A DNA stretch of 6,014 nucleotides. Source: Clostridia bacterium. Its GTDB lineage: Bacteria > CBDUZB01 > JAGLHV01. This document shows positions 1-4,832 of this stretch, piece after piece. The position numbers and the translations under genes were made by a program. Below the pieces are notes generated by a model. That model was not told the origin of the DNA and made no database searches. It saw nothing but the letters and a program-made list of their open reading frames with translations. The stretch lies in the NCBI GenBank assembly GCA_030595925.1, contig JAUVLC010000134.1:1-6014 (forward strand), given 5' to 3'. Numbering within the stretch: the first letter of the stretch is position 1; each line of letters starts with the position of its first letter.

Positions 1-76
1 ACAAAAACAACTAAAGACTTATACGCATGCTAAAGCCAGCGGCTAAAGATATTAAAAAACTGATTCATACAAATTT

Positions 77-135
77 AAAAGAAAGCCTGACAAATCATGC
101 AATCATCCGCCTTACAAACTGGCGGACAGGCTTTC
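77..135 (-). terminator. Hairpin plus U-run terminator of the sorting-domain gene
   Basis: On the minus strand GAAAGCCTG (135-127) pairs perfectly with CAGGCTTTC (89-81) and is followed at once by TTTT (80-77). Nested inside is a second stem, TCCGCC (111-106 region) with GGCGGA (126-121), with a 9-nt loop; 16 nt between the stems are unpaired. It starts about 20 nt after the stop codon of the gene at 157-519, so it fits a rho-independent terminator read leftward. The bulge makes it less than ideal. Part of it is copy 1 of the dispersed repeat. Confidence 0.5.
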
Positions 136-149
136 GCTCCGCTCCAGCA
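105..149. repeat. Dispersed GC-richer repeat, copy 1
   Basis: This 45-bp element begins ATCCGCCTTA and ends GCTCCGCTCCAGCA. Two related copies lie at 627-669 and 856-904, with conserved ends (ATCCGCCTTA and GCTCCAGCA) and a variable middle. The left half holds an inverted repeat, TCCGCC/GGCGGA. It is noticeably richer in G+C than the flanking DNA. The copy sits 7 bp past the stop codon of the gene at 157-519. It has no coding capacity. Confidence 0.8.
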
Positions 150-156
150 AAAATAC

Positions 157-519
157 TTATCGGATGATTACTACTTTGCCGGTGGCTTTGTGGCCTTGGG
201 AATTAGTAATCAAATACAGATACATTCCACTGCCCACTTTCTCTTCTGAATTATTGGTCACATTCCAAACAACCGAACCGTTAGTAGTAGTAACACAGGC
301 ATCAGTGATTAATTTACCATTTACATTGTAAATCTTTATGGTTACTTCTTCGGTTAAATGGCTAAAAATTACCTGATTATGGCCTTTACTTAAAATACAG
401 GGATTAGGATAAACAATAACATCGTCTAAATTATCCATTACTCCCTGAGAAAATAAGAAATTTGCTCCTATTAATGTGATTAAACAAACTGAGATAGTTA
501 ATAATGAGATTTTTTTCAT
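157..519 (-). CDS. Secreted mini-protein: signal peptide plus lone C-terminal sorting (FlgD-like/Type A) domain
   Basis: A 120-residue protein. Residues 1-25 form a typical signal peptide (MKK, then a hydrophobic stretch to about FLFS). The rest matches the beta-sandwich domain seen at the C-terminus of large secreted proteins as the Type A (Por/T9SS) sorting domain or FlgD Ig-like domain: VYPNP at 36-40, IKIYNVNGKLI at 61-71, a Trp at 85, GSGMYLYLI at 96-104, and terminal GKVVIIR. In the family this domain normally follows hundreds of residues of cargo; here there is none, so the whole mature protein is the domain. The start is secure: GGAGGA (531-526) lies 6 nt before ATG. I see no clear promoter in the repeat-rich upstream DNA. 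It could be a genuine small surface protein or the remnant of a larger gene that lost its cargo by internal deletion. Nothing in the window shows that the cell has a Type IX secretion system. Confidence 0.82.
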   Translation of the reverse strand: MKKISLLTISVCLITLIGANFLFSQGVMDNLDDVIVYPNPCILSKGHNQVIFSHLTEEVTIKIYNVNGKLITDACVTTTNGSVVWNVTNNSEEKVGSGMYLYLITNSQGHKATGKVVIIR

Positions 520-545
520 GGGTTTTCCTCCAACATATAAAAGAT

Positions 546-605
546 AAATTCGAAATCCGAATATCTAAATCCTAAACAAATTCAAAATCCAAAATACTAA
601 ATTCA
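546..605. repeat. Degenerate 7-bp tandem repeat, consensus AAATNCN
   Basis: Successive units read AAATTCG, AAATCCG, AATATCT, AAATCCT, a partial AAAC, then AAATTCA, AAATCCA, AAATACT and AAATTCA. The period of seven is interrupted once by the 4-bp partial unit at 574-577. The array begins about 15 bp upstream of the Shine-Dalgarno of the gene at 157-519, so that gene's promoter, if there is one, would lie in or beyond it. Confidence 0.7.
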
Positions 606-626
606 AAACAAAAGAAAAAGACAGGC

Positions 627-669
627 ATCCGCCTTAACAGACTGGCGAGACTTCCGCTCCGCTCCAGCA
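627..669. repeat. Dispersed GC-richer repeat, copy 2
   Basis: A 43-bp copy of the element, beginning ATCCGCCTTA and ending CTCCGCTCCAGCA. The central inverted repeat is partly decayed (CCGCC against GGCGA). Its last base overlaps the first unit of the AGTCGATAG array. Confidence 0.8.
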
Positions 670-734
670 GTCGATAGTCCATAGATTAAAAAGAAACTAA
701 AGTCCATAGTCGATAGTCCACAGTCCATAGATTA
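669..734. repeat. AGTCCATAG-type short repeat array
   Basis: Units read AGTCGATAG, then AGTCCATAGATTA at 676-688, then after a 12-bp gap AGTCCATAG, AGTCGATAG, AGTCCACAG and AGTCCATAGATTA, with neighbouring units sharing their terminal AG. The two groups both end in CATAGATTA. Further units flank copy 3 of the dispersed element (844-857 and 905-919). The close, variable spacing and lack of unique spacers rule out a CRISPR. Confidence 0.75.
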
Positions 735-782
735 CAGATAACAGACAAAAAAATAAAAAATAAAGACAATTAAAGACGGTGC

Positions 783-846
783 ATTGGTTTTATTTGTTTC
801 AATTGGTTTAAATTAGTTAAAAGATAAAAGACAGTTAAAAGACAGT
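783..846. repeat. Degenerate 9-10-bp repeat followed by an 11-bp doublet
   Basis: From 783 the sequence steps through ATTGGTTTT, ATTTGTTTCA, ATTGGTTTAA and ATTAGTTAA, a loose 9-10-bp period. At 826-846 AAAAGACAGTT is followed directly by AAAAGACAGT. No function is visible. Confidence 0.5.
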
Positions 847-855
847 CCATAGTCC

Positions 856-904
856 ATCCGCCTTATCCGCCTCAGGCGAAGTGGACTTCCGCGTTGCTCC
901 AGCA
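856..904. repeat. Dispersed GC-richer repeat, copy 3, inside an AGTCCATAG array
   Basis: A 49-bp copy, beginning ATCCGCCTTA and ending TTGCTCCAGCA, with an inverted repeat CGCCT-C-AGGCG at 868-878. AGTCCATAGTCC lies directly on its left and ATCCATAGTCCATAG directly on its right. It therefore looks as if the element was placed inside a pre-existing array. Confidence 0.8.
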
Positions 905-1005
905 ATCCATAGTCCATAGATAAAGACAAAAAAATAAATTAAAAATTCAAAGAAAAAAACAACTACTGGATTCCTGCTTTCCAGGCTATGCTGTAATTAA
1001 TCTAA

Positions 1006-1050
1006 TTGCCCAATTTATTGGGCAAATTTATTGGGAGAATTTATTGGGAG
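1006..1050. repeat. 13-bp triplication with an embedded palindrome
   Basis: Three adjacent 13-bp units lie at 1012-1024 (ending GGGCA), 1025-1037 and 1038-1050 (both AATTTATTGGGAG), and a fourth begins as AATGG. The first unit is also the right arm of a 9-bp inverted repeat, TTGCCCAAT (1006-1014) with ATTGGGCAA (1017-1025). The near identity of units two and three suggests recent slippage. Confidence 0.75.
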
Positions 1051-1107
1051 AATGGATGCCTCATACATTAGACAAGCTCAATACAAATTCATCAGGCAAC
1101 TACAAAT

Positions 1108-1164
1108 AAAAAAACCGAATCATTTTGTTTGCTTTTTTAGTTAAACACAAACATAATAATTCGG
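1108..1164 (-). terminator. Second, long-stem terminator behind the small RNA
   Basis: On the minus strand the arms at 1164-1148 and 1131-1115 form a 17-bp stem with one A-A mismatch and one G-U pair, closed by CCGAAT/ATTCGG at the base. The loop is 16 nt. Seven U residues follow directly (1114-1108). This is a textbook rho-independent terminator shape in the leftward direction only; the other strand has an A-run after the stem. It acts as a back-up to the terminator at 1165-1238. Confidence 0.75.
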
Positions 1165-1238
1165 AAAAAAAACGGAGAGCCTACCCTTTTATTCATTAAA
1201 ATTGCACCATTTTTTATCCTGGGAGATGGGTAGGCTCC
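1165..1238 (-). terminator. Terminator at the 3' end of the small RNA
   Basis: GAGCCTACCC (1237-1228) pairs perfectly with GGGTAGGCTC (1186-1177). An alternative register with a 2-nt bulge extends the stem to GGAG/CTCC so that it ends one base before eight U residues (1172-1165). The 41-nt loop is long for a terminator and contains a segment that can pair further upstream, which is why the whole is read as part of a structured RNA. Confidence 0.6.
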
Positions 1239-1301
1239 AATGACCCTGGAAATTTTTTATTCCTGCGGCCTTTCCTCCCAAGAAATTCTTTCCTGCTTCT
1301 A
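1165..1301 (-). ncRNA. Putative free-standing small structured RNA (about 130 nt), family unknown
   Basis: What is seen: a good promoter just upstream, no open reading frame with a Shine-Dalgarno, and a terminator hairpin with eight U's at the end. Inside, 1283-1274 can pair with 1226-1217 (core TTGGGAG with CTCCCAG, 10 bp including two G-U pairs). Independently, 1237-1228 pairs with 1186-1177 (10 perfect pairs). The arms occur in the order A, B, A', B', with only one base between B and A'. That is an H-type pseudoknot able to stack its two stems, with loops of roughly 36 and 30 nt. It does not show the landmarks of 6S RNA, SRP RNA, tmRNA or RNase P that I know, nor of common riboswitches, and no gene follows before the second terminator. 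A regulatory or housekeeping sRNA is an inference. The 5' end is set from the promoter and may be off by a few bases. Confidence 0.5.
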
Positions 1302-1307
1302 TTAATG

Positions 1308-1335
1308 AATATAGCACGTTTTTATCCTTTGTCAA
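1308..1335 (-). promoter_or_regulatory. Sigma70-type promoter of the small RNA
   Basis: TTGACA (1335-1330) is a perfect -35 box, followed after 16 bp by TATATT (1313-1308), five of six matches to the -10 consensus. It sits 3 bp beyond the U-run of the preceding gene's terminator, so it begins a separate transcript starting near 1301. The next protein gene downstream starts almost 800 bp away, behind two terminators. Confidence 0.7.
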
Positions 1336-1338
1336 GAC

Positions 1339-1384
1339 AAAAAAAACTCCCCTTTTATTTCACTTTAAAAGAGGAGTTTTTTCT
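1339..1384 (-). terminator. Strong terminator of the basic repeat protein gene
   Basis: The arms 1346-1357 and 1366-1377 form a 12-bp stem (on the minus strand fully paired with one G-U) around an 8-nt loop. Eight T's follow on the minus strand (1346-1339). The A-run and T-run also pair with each other and the plus strand carries T's on its own side, so it could work in both directions. It starts about 15 nt after the stop codon of the gene at 1399-1728. Confidence 0.85.
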
Positions 1385-1398
1385 TTTTCTTCAAAAAA

Positions 1399-1728
1399 TT
1401 ATTTTTTCTTTTTCTTTACTACTTTTTTCTTTGCTACTTTTTTTACAGCTTTCTTTACTACTTTTTTCACTGTTTTTTTCACTACTTTTTTCTTTTTAGC
1501 CTTCTTCCTTCCACGCGCCATTTTTGCTCTGGAAACATCTCCTTGCTTGTCAATAAAATAAAGATACCCTTCTGCCCTTTTTATTCCTAACTTAGTTACT
1601 TTAACGGGCTTTCCGCCTTTCTTTTTGCCTCTTACCATTTTAGCTTTGGAAACATCACCTTGTTTATCCAAATAATACAAAAACCCTTTTTCCCTTTTAA
1701 TCCCGGCTTTTGATACTTTTTCTGCCAT
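1399..1728 (-). CDS. Small very basic protein: two 39-residue repeats plus histone H1-like lysine tail
   Basis: A 109-residue protein. Residues 5-38 and 44-77 are two copies, at a 39-residue period, of a motif [ST]K-x-GIKR-x-x-G-[FY]-LY-x-x-DKQGDVS-[KR]-AKM-x-RG. The aromatic LY-x-x-DKQGDV core looks like a beta-hairpin. From residue 75 the chain is almost only Lys, Val and Ala, with 22 Lys in 35 residues in a KK-x-V rhythm (about 80-101), like the C-terminal tail of histone H1 or of bacterial H1-like proteins. I infer electrostatic binding to DNA or RNA; the fold of the repeat is not one I can name. There is no signal peptide or membrane segment. The gene stands alone: its own promoter (1811-1839), a 10-nt match to the anti-Shine-Dalgarno, and its own terminator, which together suggest high expression. 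The repeat copies differ in many codons, so the duplication is not recent. Confidence 0.85.
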   Translation of the reverse strand: MAEKVSKAGIKREKGFLYYLDKQGDVSKAKMVRGKKKGGKPVKVTKLGIKRAEGYLYFIDKQGDVSRAKMARGRKKAKKKKVVKKTVKKVVKKAVKKVAKKKVVKKKKK

Positions 1729-1736
1729 AATTTATT

Positions 1737-1746
1737 TCACCTCCTT
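1737..1746 (-). promoter_or_regulatory. Unusually complete Shine-Dalgarno of the basic repeat protein
   Basis: AAGGAGGTGA (1746-1737) matches ten bases of the complement of the usual 16S rRNA 3' end. The GGAGG core is 11 nt from the ATG at 1728. It is far stronger than the sites before mltG and thpR and fixes the start codon. Confidence 0.85.
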
Positions 1747-1810
1747 CCCTTATATAATTCTATCCCTACGAGATGTTATTATCTTGATATCCTCTATTTC
1801 CCACTGTTTC

Positions 1811-1839
1811 AGTATACATTAATGTAATATTTCCGTCAA
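1811..1839 (-). promoter_or_regulatory. Sigma70-type promoter of the basic repeat protein
   Basis: TTGACG (1839-1834), a 17-bp spacer, then TATACT (1816-1811). Transcription would begin near 1804 and give a leader of about 75 nt. It lies wholly between the stop codon of the PfpI-type gene (1850) and the start at 1728, so the small gene is its own unit. Confidence 0.75.
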
Positions 1840-1849
1840 GAAAAAATTA

Positions 1850-2365
1850 TTATAATTTTTTTATTATCTCCCGGCAAAACAAGGGTAAATCCTCCGGTTT
1901 TCTTGAAGTAATCAAATTCCCGTCGACAACAACTTCTTTATCTTCAAATTTCGCTCCTGCATTCTCTACATCATCCTTTATCGACATAAAACAAGTAACC
2001 GTTTTATCTTTTAAGACTTGTGCCGAAACTAACAATGACGGACCATGACAAATAGCCGCAATTATTTTTCCTAACCGAAAAGCTTCCCTTACAAACAAAA
2101 CAACTTGTTGATGACGCCGTAGAAAATCAGGAGCCCAACCACCGGGAATAATTATAGCATCCAGGTCATCAATTTTTACCTGGCCTATATCTGCATCTAT
2201 TTCGACAGGATAGCCATACTTCCCCTTATATATCTTTTTCGTTCCGGTTCCAATAATTAATACCTGAATATTTTCTTCCTTCAATCTTAAAGCGGGATAC
2301 CATACTTCTAAATCCTGGTATTGATCCTCTACTAATATTATAACTTTCTTTCTTTTCAATCCCAT
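1850..2365 (-). CDS. DJ-1/PfpI family protein (cysteine hydrolase/deglycase type)
   Basis: The 171-residue length is that of single-domain PfpI proteins. The flavodoxin-like fold of the family is visible: beta-strand KKVIILVED with Glu13 in the place of the conserved acidic residue next to the active site, IIIPGGWAPD at 71-80, and the nucleophile elbow AAICHGP with Cys106 and His107. Asp80 stands where archaeal PfpI proteases have the Glu of their intersubunit triad. Members have been described as intracellular proteases, glyoxalases or protein deglycases, mostly linked to carbonyl or oxidative stress; the sequence does not decide among these. Most are cytosolic oligomers, and there is no signal peptide here. 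AAGGA (2377-2373) lies 7 nt before the ATG. A 111-bp AT-rich gap separates it from the transglycosylase gene upstream, and I see no convincing promoter in that gap, so read-through from that gene is possible. Confidence 0.9.
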   Translation of the reverse strand: MGLKRKKVIILVEDQYQDLEVWYPALRLKEENIQVLIIGTGTKKIYKGKYGYPVEIDADIGQVKIDDLDAIIIPGGWAPDFLRRHQQVVLFVREAFRLGKIIAAICHGPSLLVSAQVLKDKTVTCFMSIKDDVENAGAKFEDKEVVVDGNLITSRKPEDLPLFCREIIKKL

Positions 2366-2476
2366 TTTTCATTCCTTCCCAAAAAGCTATTTAAGTCAAC
2401 AATTTTTCATAAAAAATAAAATATTTATTTGGAAATTTGGTGTTTCGTTTTTCCATGTCTGAAATCCTTTATATTT

Positions 2477-3826
2477 CTATCCTCTTCCTCGATAAATTCT
2501 TAATTTGTCCCCGGGATGAATATAATATTTTCGGGCAATCCTGTTCCACTTTCTTATATTGGAAATCGATGTTCTGAATTTACGGGCAATAATGCTCAAA
2601 CAATCTCCTTTTTTAACTTTATAAACAACATAACGCCCTTTTAATTTTCTCTTGTTAATTTCCTCTTTAGAAAGATATTTCTCTCTGGGAGAAAGACGCG
2701 AAAAATTGAGATTAAAAATATCTTTTTTCTTCAAAGGCAATTGAATACTATAACCATCTACATTTGCAGGAGTGCACCTTTTTCTTAGTTCCGGATTTAA
2801 ATCAACAATTTCTTTTAAAGACACCTCACAACAGGCAGCAATTATCTTTAAATCAACACACCCTTTAATAATTACCTCATCCACTTTTGTTAGACTATCA
2901 AATTCAGGAAGAAATCCAAATATTTCCGGTTCACGGAAAATCATTATGGTGGCCATAATTTTAGGAACATATGCTTCTGTTTCCGCAGGAAGAATCAGTT
3001 CCCAAAAATCATTCGTCTTTTGTTGTCTAATTGCTCTTTCTATTGCCCCCCGGCCGGCATTATATGCCGCCAAAGCTAATTCCCACGACCCAAAATGCTG
3101 ATAAAGTTCCTTTAAATGATATACCGCCGCCAAAGTAGATTTTTCCGGATCCCGTCTTTCGTCTACCCATGAATTATGATTTAAACCACAAATTTTTCCT
3201 GTTCCTTTAATAAACTGCCAAATTCCTACTGCCCGTTTAGGGGAACGGGCAACAGGATTAAACCCACTTTCCACTAATGCGACATAAACTAATTCTTCAG
3301 GAATTCCTTCCTTGATAAAAACATCTTTCATCCAGGGAACATATTTACCTGAACGCCTCAACCATAAGCCAAAATATTTTCTCCCGGAAGTGACATAATA
3401 TTCCAGCCACCGCTCTATTCGACTATTGAAAGCGATAGGGAAAGAGAACTCTTTTTTATTCACATCAGGAACGATCCCATAAATAATTTTATTTAATTTT
3501 ATTTGAAATAAACAAATTTGGCTAAGCAATTCACTTTGCTTACGCGCCATATCATTATTACTTTCCACCGAAGAACAATCAAGTAAATGTTTAAGAGCAT
3601 AATTAAAATCTGCTTTTGCGGAATACCATTCCTGGATATCAAATTTTTCAACACCACTTTGATATAGTTTAGATGCGAGCTTAAATCTTTTATCAGATGA
3701 TGAATTACGCGAAAGATAAGCTCCTCCAGAATTTGCTACTTTCATATTTTTCTTACTTCTCAATCCCGCACAACTGGGTATAAGAAAAAACATACATATT
3801 ATTATTAAAATTCCGTTTCTTTTCAT
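2477..3826 (-). CDS. MltD-like membrane-bound lytic murein transglycosylase lipoprotein (SLT + LysM)
   Basis: A 449-residue protein that cleaves peptidoglycan glycan strands to 1,6-anhydro-muropeptides. Residues 1-19 form a lipoprotein signal ending in the lipobox-like IPSC, so Cys19 should be lipidated and the enzyme held at a membrane, probably the outer one. Residues 51-83 are a helical TPR-like stretch. The family-1 SLT domain spans about 140-300: catalytic Glu186 in VALVESGFNP, GIWQF at 201-205, AYNAG at 254-258 and ETEAYVPK at 282-289. Residues 324-364 resemble a degenerate LysM. A clear LysM follows at 399-445 (YVVYKVKKGDCLSIIARKF, then an N-x-I...HPGDKL-type end). This order and size fit MltD. 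GAGGG (3840-3836) lies 9 nt before the ATG. It follows mltG by 48 bp across a small hairpin and probably shares its transcript. Confidence 0.93.
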   Translation of the reverse strand: MKRNGILIIICMFFLIPSCAGLRSKKNMKVANSGGAYLSRNSSSDKRFKLASKLYQSGVEKFDIQEWYSAKADFNYALKHLLDCSSVESNNDMARKQSELLSQICLFQIKLNKIIYGIVPDVNKKEFSFPIAFNSRIERWLEYYVTSGRKYFGLWLRRSGKYVPWMKDVFIKEGIPEELVYVALVESGFNPVARSPKRAVGIWQFIKGTGKICGLNHNSWVDERRDPEKSTLAAVYHLKELYQHFGSWELALAAYNAGRGAIERAIRQQKTNDFWELILPAETEAYVPKIMATIMIFREPEIFGFLPEFDSLTKVDEVIIKGCVDLKIIAACCEVSLKEIVDLNPELRKRCTPANVDGYSIQLPLKKKDIFNLNFSRLSPREKYLSKEEINKRKLKGRYVVYKVKKGDCLSIIARKFRTSISNIRKWNRIARKYYIHPGDKLRIYRGRG

Positions 3827-3847
3827 TTTGATATTCCCTCTGTTTTA

Positions 3848-3863
3848 TCCGGGATTTCCCGGA
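3848..3863 (-). promoter_or_regulatory. Intercistronic hairpin between mltG and the MltD-like gene
   Basis: TCCGGGA (3848-3854) and TCCCGGA (3857-3863) form a perfect 7-bp palindrome with two bases between; as RNA, CCGGG pairs with CCCGG around a tetraloop. It has no U-run on the minus strand (TAAAACAG follows), so it is unlikely to be a full terminator. It could be an mRNA stability or processing element, just upstream of the Shine-Dalgarno of the downstream gene. Confidence 0.4.
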
Positions 3864-3874
3864 AATATTTTATT

Positions 3875-4828
3875 TTAATCCTTTCTTTTTTTAAAAAGAT
3901 GTTCTTTATAATATTTAGAAAATCTATGTGTTCCATCTCCCTTCGCTACAAAAAACATCAAATCTGACTCAGCCGGATATAACGCCGCTTTTAACGAAGC
4001 TAACCCTGGATTACACACAGACCCAACCGGTAAACCATAATAACGATAAGTATTATATGGAGAATTGACCTCTAGATCCTTATAAATCAATGGGGTATCC
4101 CACTTGTCTAGAACATACCGCACGCTGGCACAAGACTCTAACCGCCAATGTTTTTTCAATCGGTTATGAAAAACAGCTGAAATTAAGTTCCTCTCTTTTT
4201 CGTCTTTTGCTTCTTTTTCAATCAAAGAAGCAAGAATTATTACTTCATCCTGGTTGAAATTAAATTTTTTCATTCTCATTTTCATCTGCAAAGTAAAAAT
4301 TTTGAAAAATTGACAGGTCATCATCTTAATAATTTCTTCCTCTTTTGTTCCCGGCAAAATAAAATAAGTCTCCGGAAACAAATACCCTTCTAAATTTCTC
4401 TCTTTTACCATTTGCATAAATTTATCGGTTGAGCTAAAAAAATTTTTCTCTACCAATAATTGAGCAATCTGTTTAGCAGTAAATCCTTCGGGAATAGTTG
4501 CCTTAATATAAAACACTTTCCCACCTATTAAAATATCAATTATCTCTCTTGTTGACATTCCGGAATTTAATTCAAAAATACCTGCTTTAATTTTTTTATT
4601 CATTCCCTTCAAACTAAGTAACAAAGAAAAATATCTTTTACTGGCAATTATTTTTTTCCCCGCTAATAATCCTGCTACCTGACGGGAACTCATTCCTTTT
4701 TGAATTGTTATTTTTTCTTTTATAATACGGGATTGATGAAAACGCCCGGATAAACCCAGTCCTATAAGCAATATCAACAATAAGGAAAATATTCCAAAGA
4801 AAACCATCATTCTTTTTTTTATATTCAT
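3875..4828 (-). CDS. mltG: Endolytic murein transglycosylase MltG (YceG-like)
   Basis: A 317-residue single-pass inner-membrane enzyme that cuts nascent glycan strands and so helps set their length. Residues 8-27 are the membrane anchor, with MNIKKR on the cytoplasmic side. A LysM-like subdomain follows (about 38-105: ITIQKGMSSRQVAGLL, then KAGIFELNSGMSTREI). The catalytic part shows LEGYLFPETY at 146-155, catalytic Glu204 in ASLIEKEAK, FHNRL at 220-224, SPYNTY at 256-261, GLPVGSVCNPG at 265-275, and HRFS...EH at 301-310. The usual L-Q-S-D-P-T-V segment reads L-E-S-C-A-S-V (230-236). The length is close to the family norm (about 330-350). The start codon is 4 bp after the ruvX stop and has no Shine-Dalgarno, so translation is probably coupled to ruvX. 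The ruvX-mltG neighbourhood is common in bacteria. Confidence 0.95.
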   Translation of the reverse strand: MNIKKRMMVFFGIFSLLLILLIGLGLSGRFHQSRIIKEKITIQKGMSSRQVAGLLAGKKIIASKRYFSLLLSLKGMNKKIKAGIFELNSGMSTREIIDILIGGKVFYIKATIPEGFTAKQIAQLLVEKNFFSSTDKFMQMVKERNLEGYLFPETYFILPGTKEEEIIKMMTCQFFKIFTLQMKMRMKKFNFNQDEVIILASLIEKEAKDEKERNLISAVFHNRLKKHWRLESCASVRYVLDKWDTPLIYKDLEVNSPYNTYRYYGLPVGSVCNPGLASLKAALYPAESDLMFFVAKGDGTHRFSKYYKEHLFKKRKD

Positions 4829-4832
4829 TTTT

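Larger units (their letters stand above)
520..1107. other. Gene-free repeat mosaic
   Basis: About 590 bp without a credible gene on either strand. Reading left to right it holds a 7-bp-period A-rich array (546-605), a GC-richer dispersed element (627-669), an AGTCCATAG-type array (669-734), a 9-10-bp-period ATTGGTTT array and an AAAAGACAGT doublet (783-846), a second GC-richer element (856-904) flanked by AGTCCATAG units, and a 13-bp triplication (1012-1050). A small hairpin CTGGA/TCCAG lies at 966-984. The DNA between the arrays is A/T-rich with many AAAGACA and AAAAAATAAA runs. Confidence 0.75.

Noticed and set aside
669-920. Possible CRISPR array made of AGTCCATAG units
   Set aside because: The units are about 9 bp, degenerate, and directly adjacent or irregularly spaced, with no spacers of even length and no cas gene.
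1165-1301. Assignment of the small RNA to 6S RNA, SRP RNA or a riboswitch
   Set aside because: There is no 5'-3' closing stem with a central bubble (6S), no GGAAG/AGCAGCC-type loop (SRP), and no following gene for a riboswitch.
1305-1499. Plus-strand reading frame rich in Leu, Phe and Ser, looking like a membrane peptide
   Set aside because: It is the antisense of the lysine tail of the gene at 1399-1728 and of its terminator. The AAG/AAA codons read backwards as CTT/TTT, and it has no Shine-Dalgarno.
1841-1861. AT-only palindrome at the end of the PfpI-type gene as a terminator
   Set aside because: AAAAAATTAT and ATAATTTTTT are complementary, but a stem without any G-C pair is weak, and such palindromes are expected by chance in this AT-rich DNA.
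2366-2476. TTGACT upstream of the PfpI-type gene as a promoter -35 box
   Set aside because: At 16-18 bp downstream there is only GGAAGGAAT-like sequence, which is the ribosome binding site and not a -10 box.
2772-3101. Plus-strand reading frame of 109 codons
   Set aside because: It is antisense to the SLT domain of the MltD-like gene, whose motifs are unmistakable, and resembles no protein family I know.
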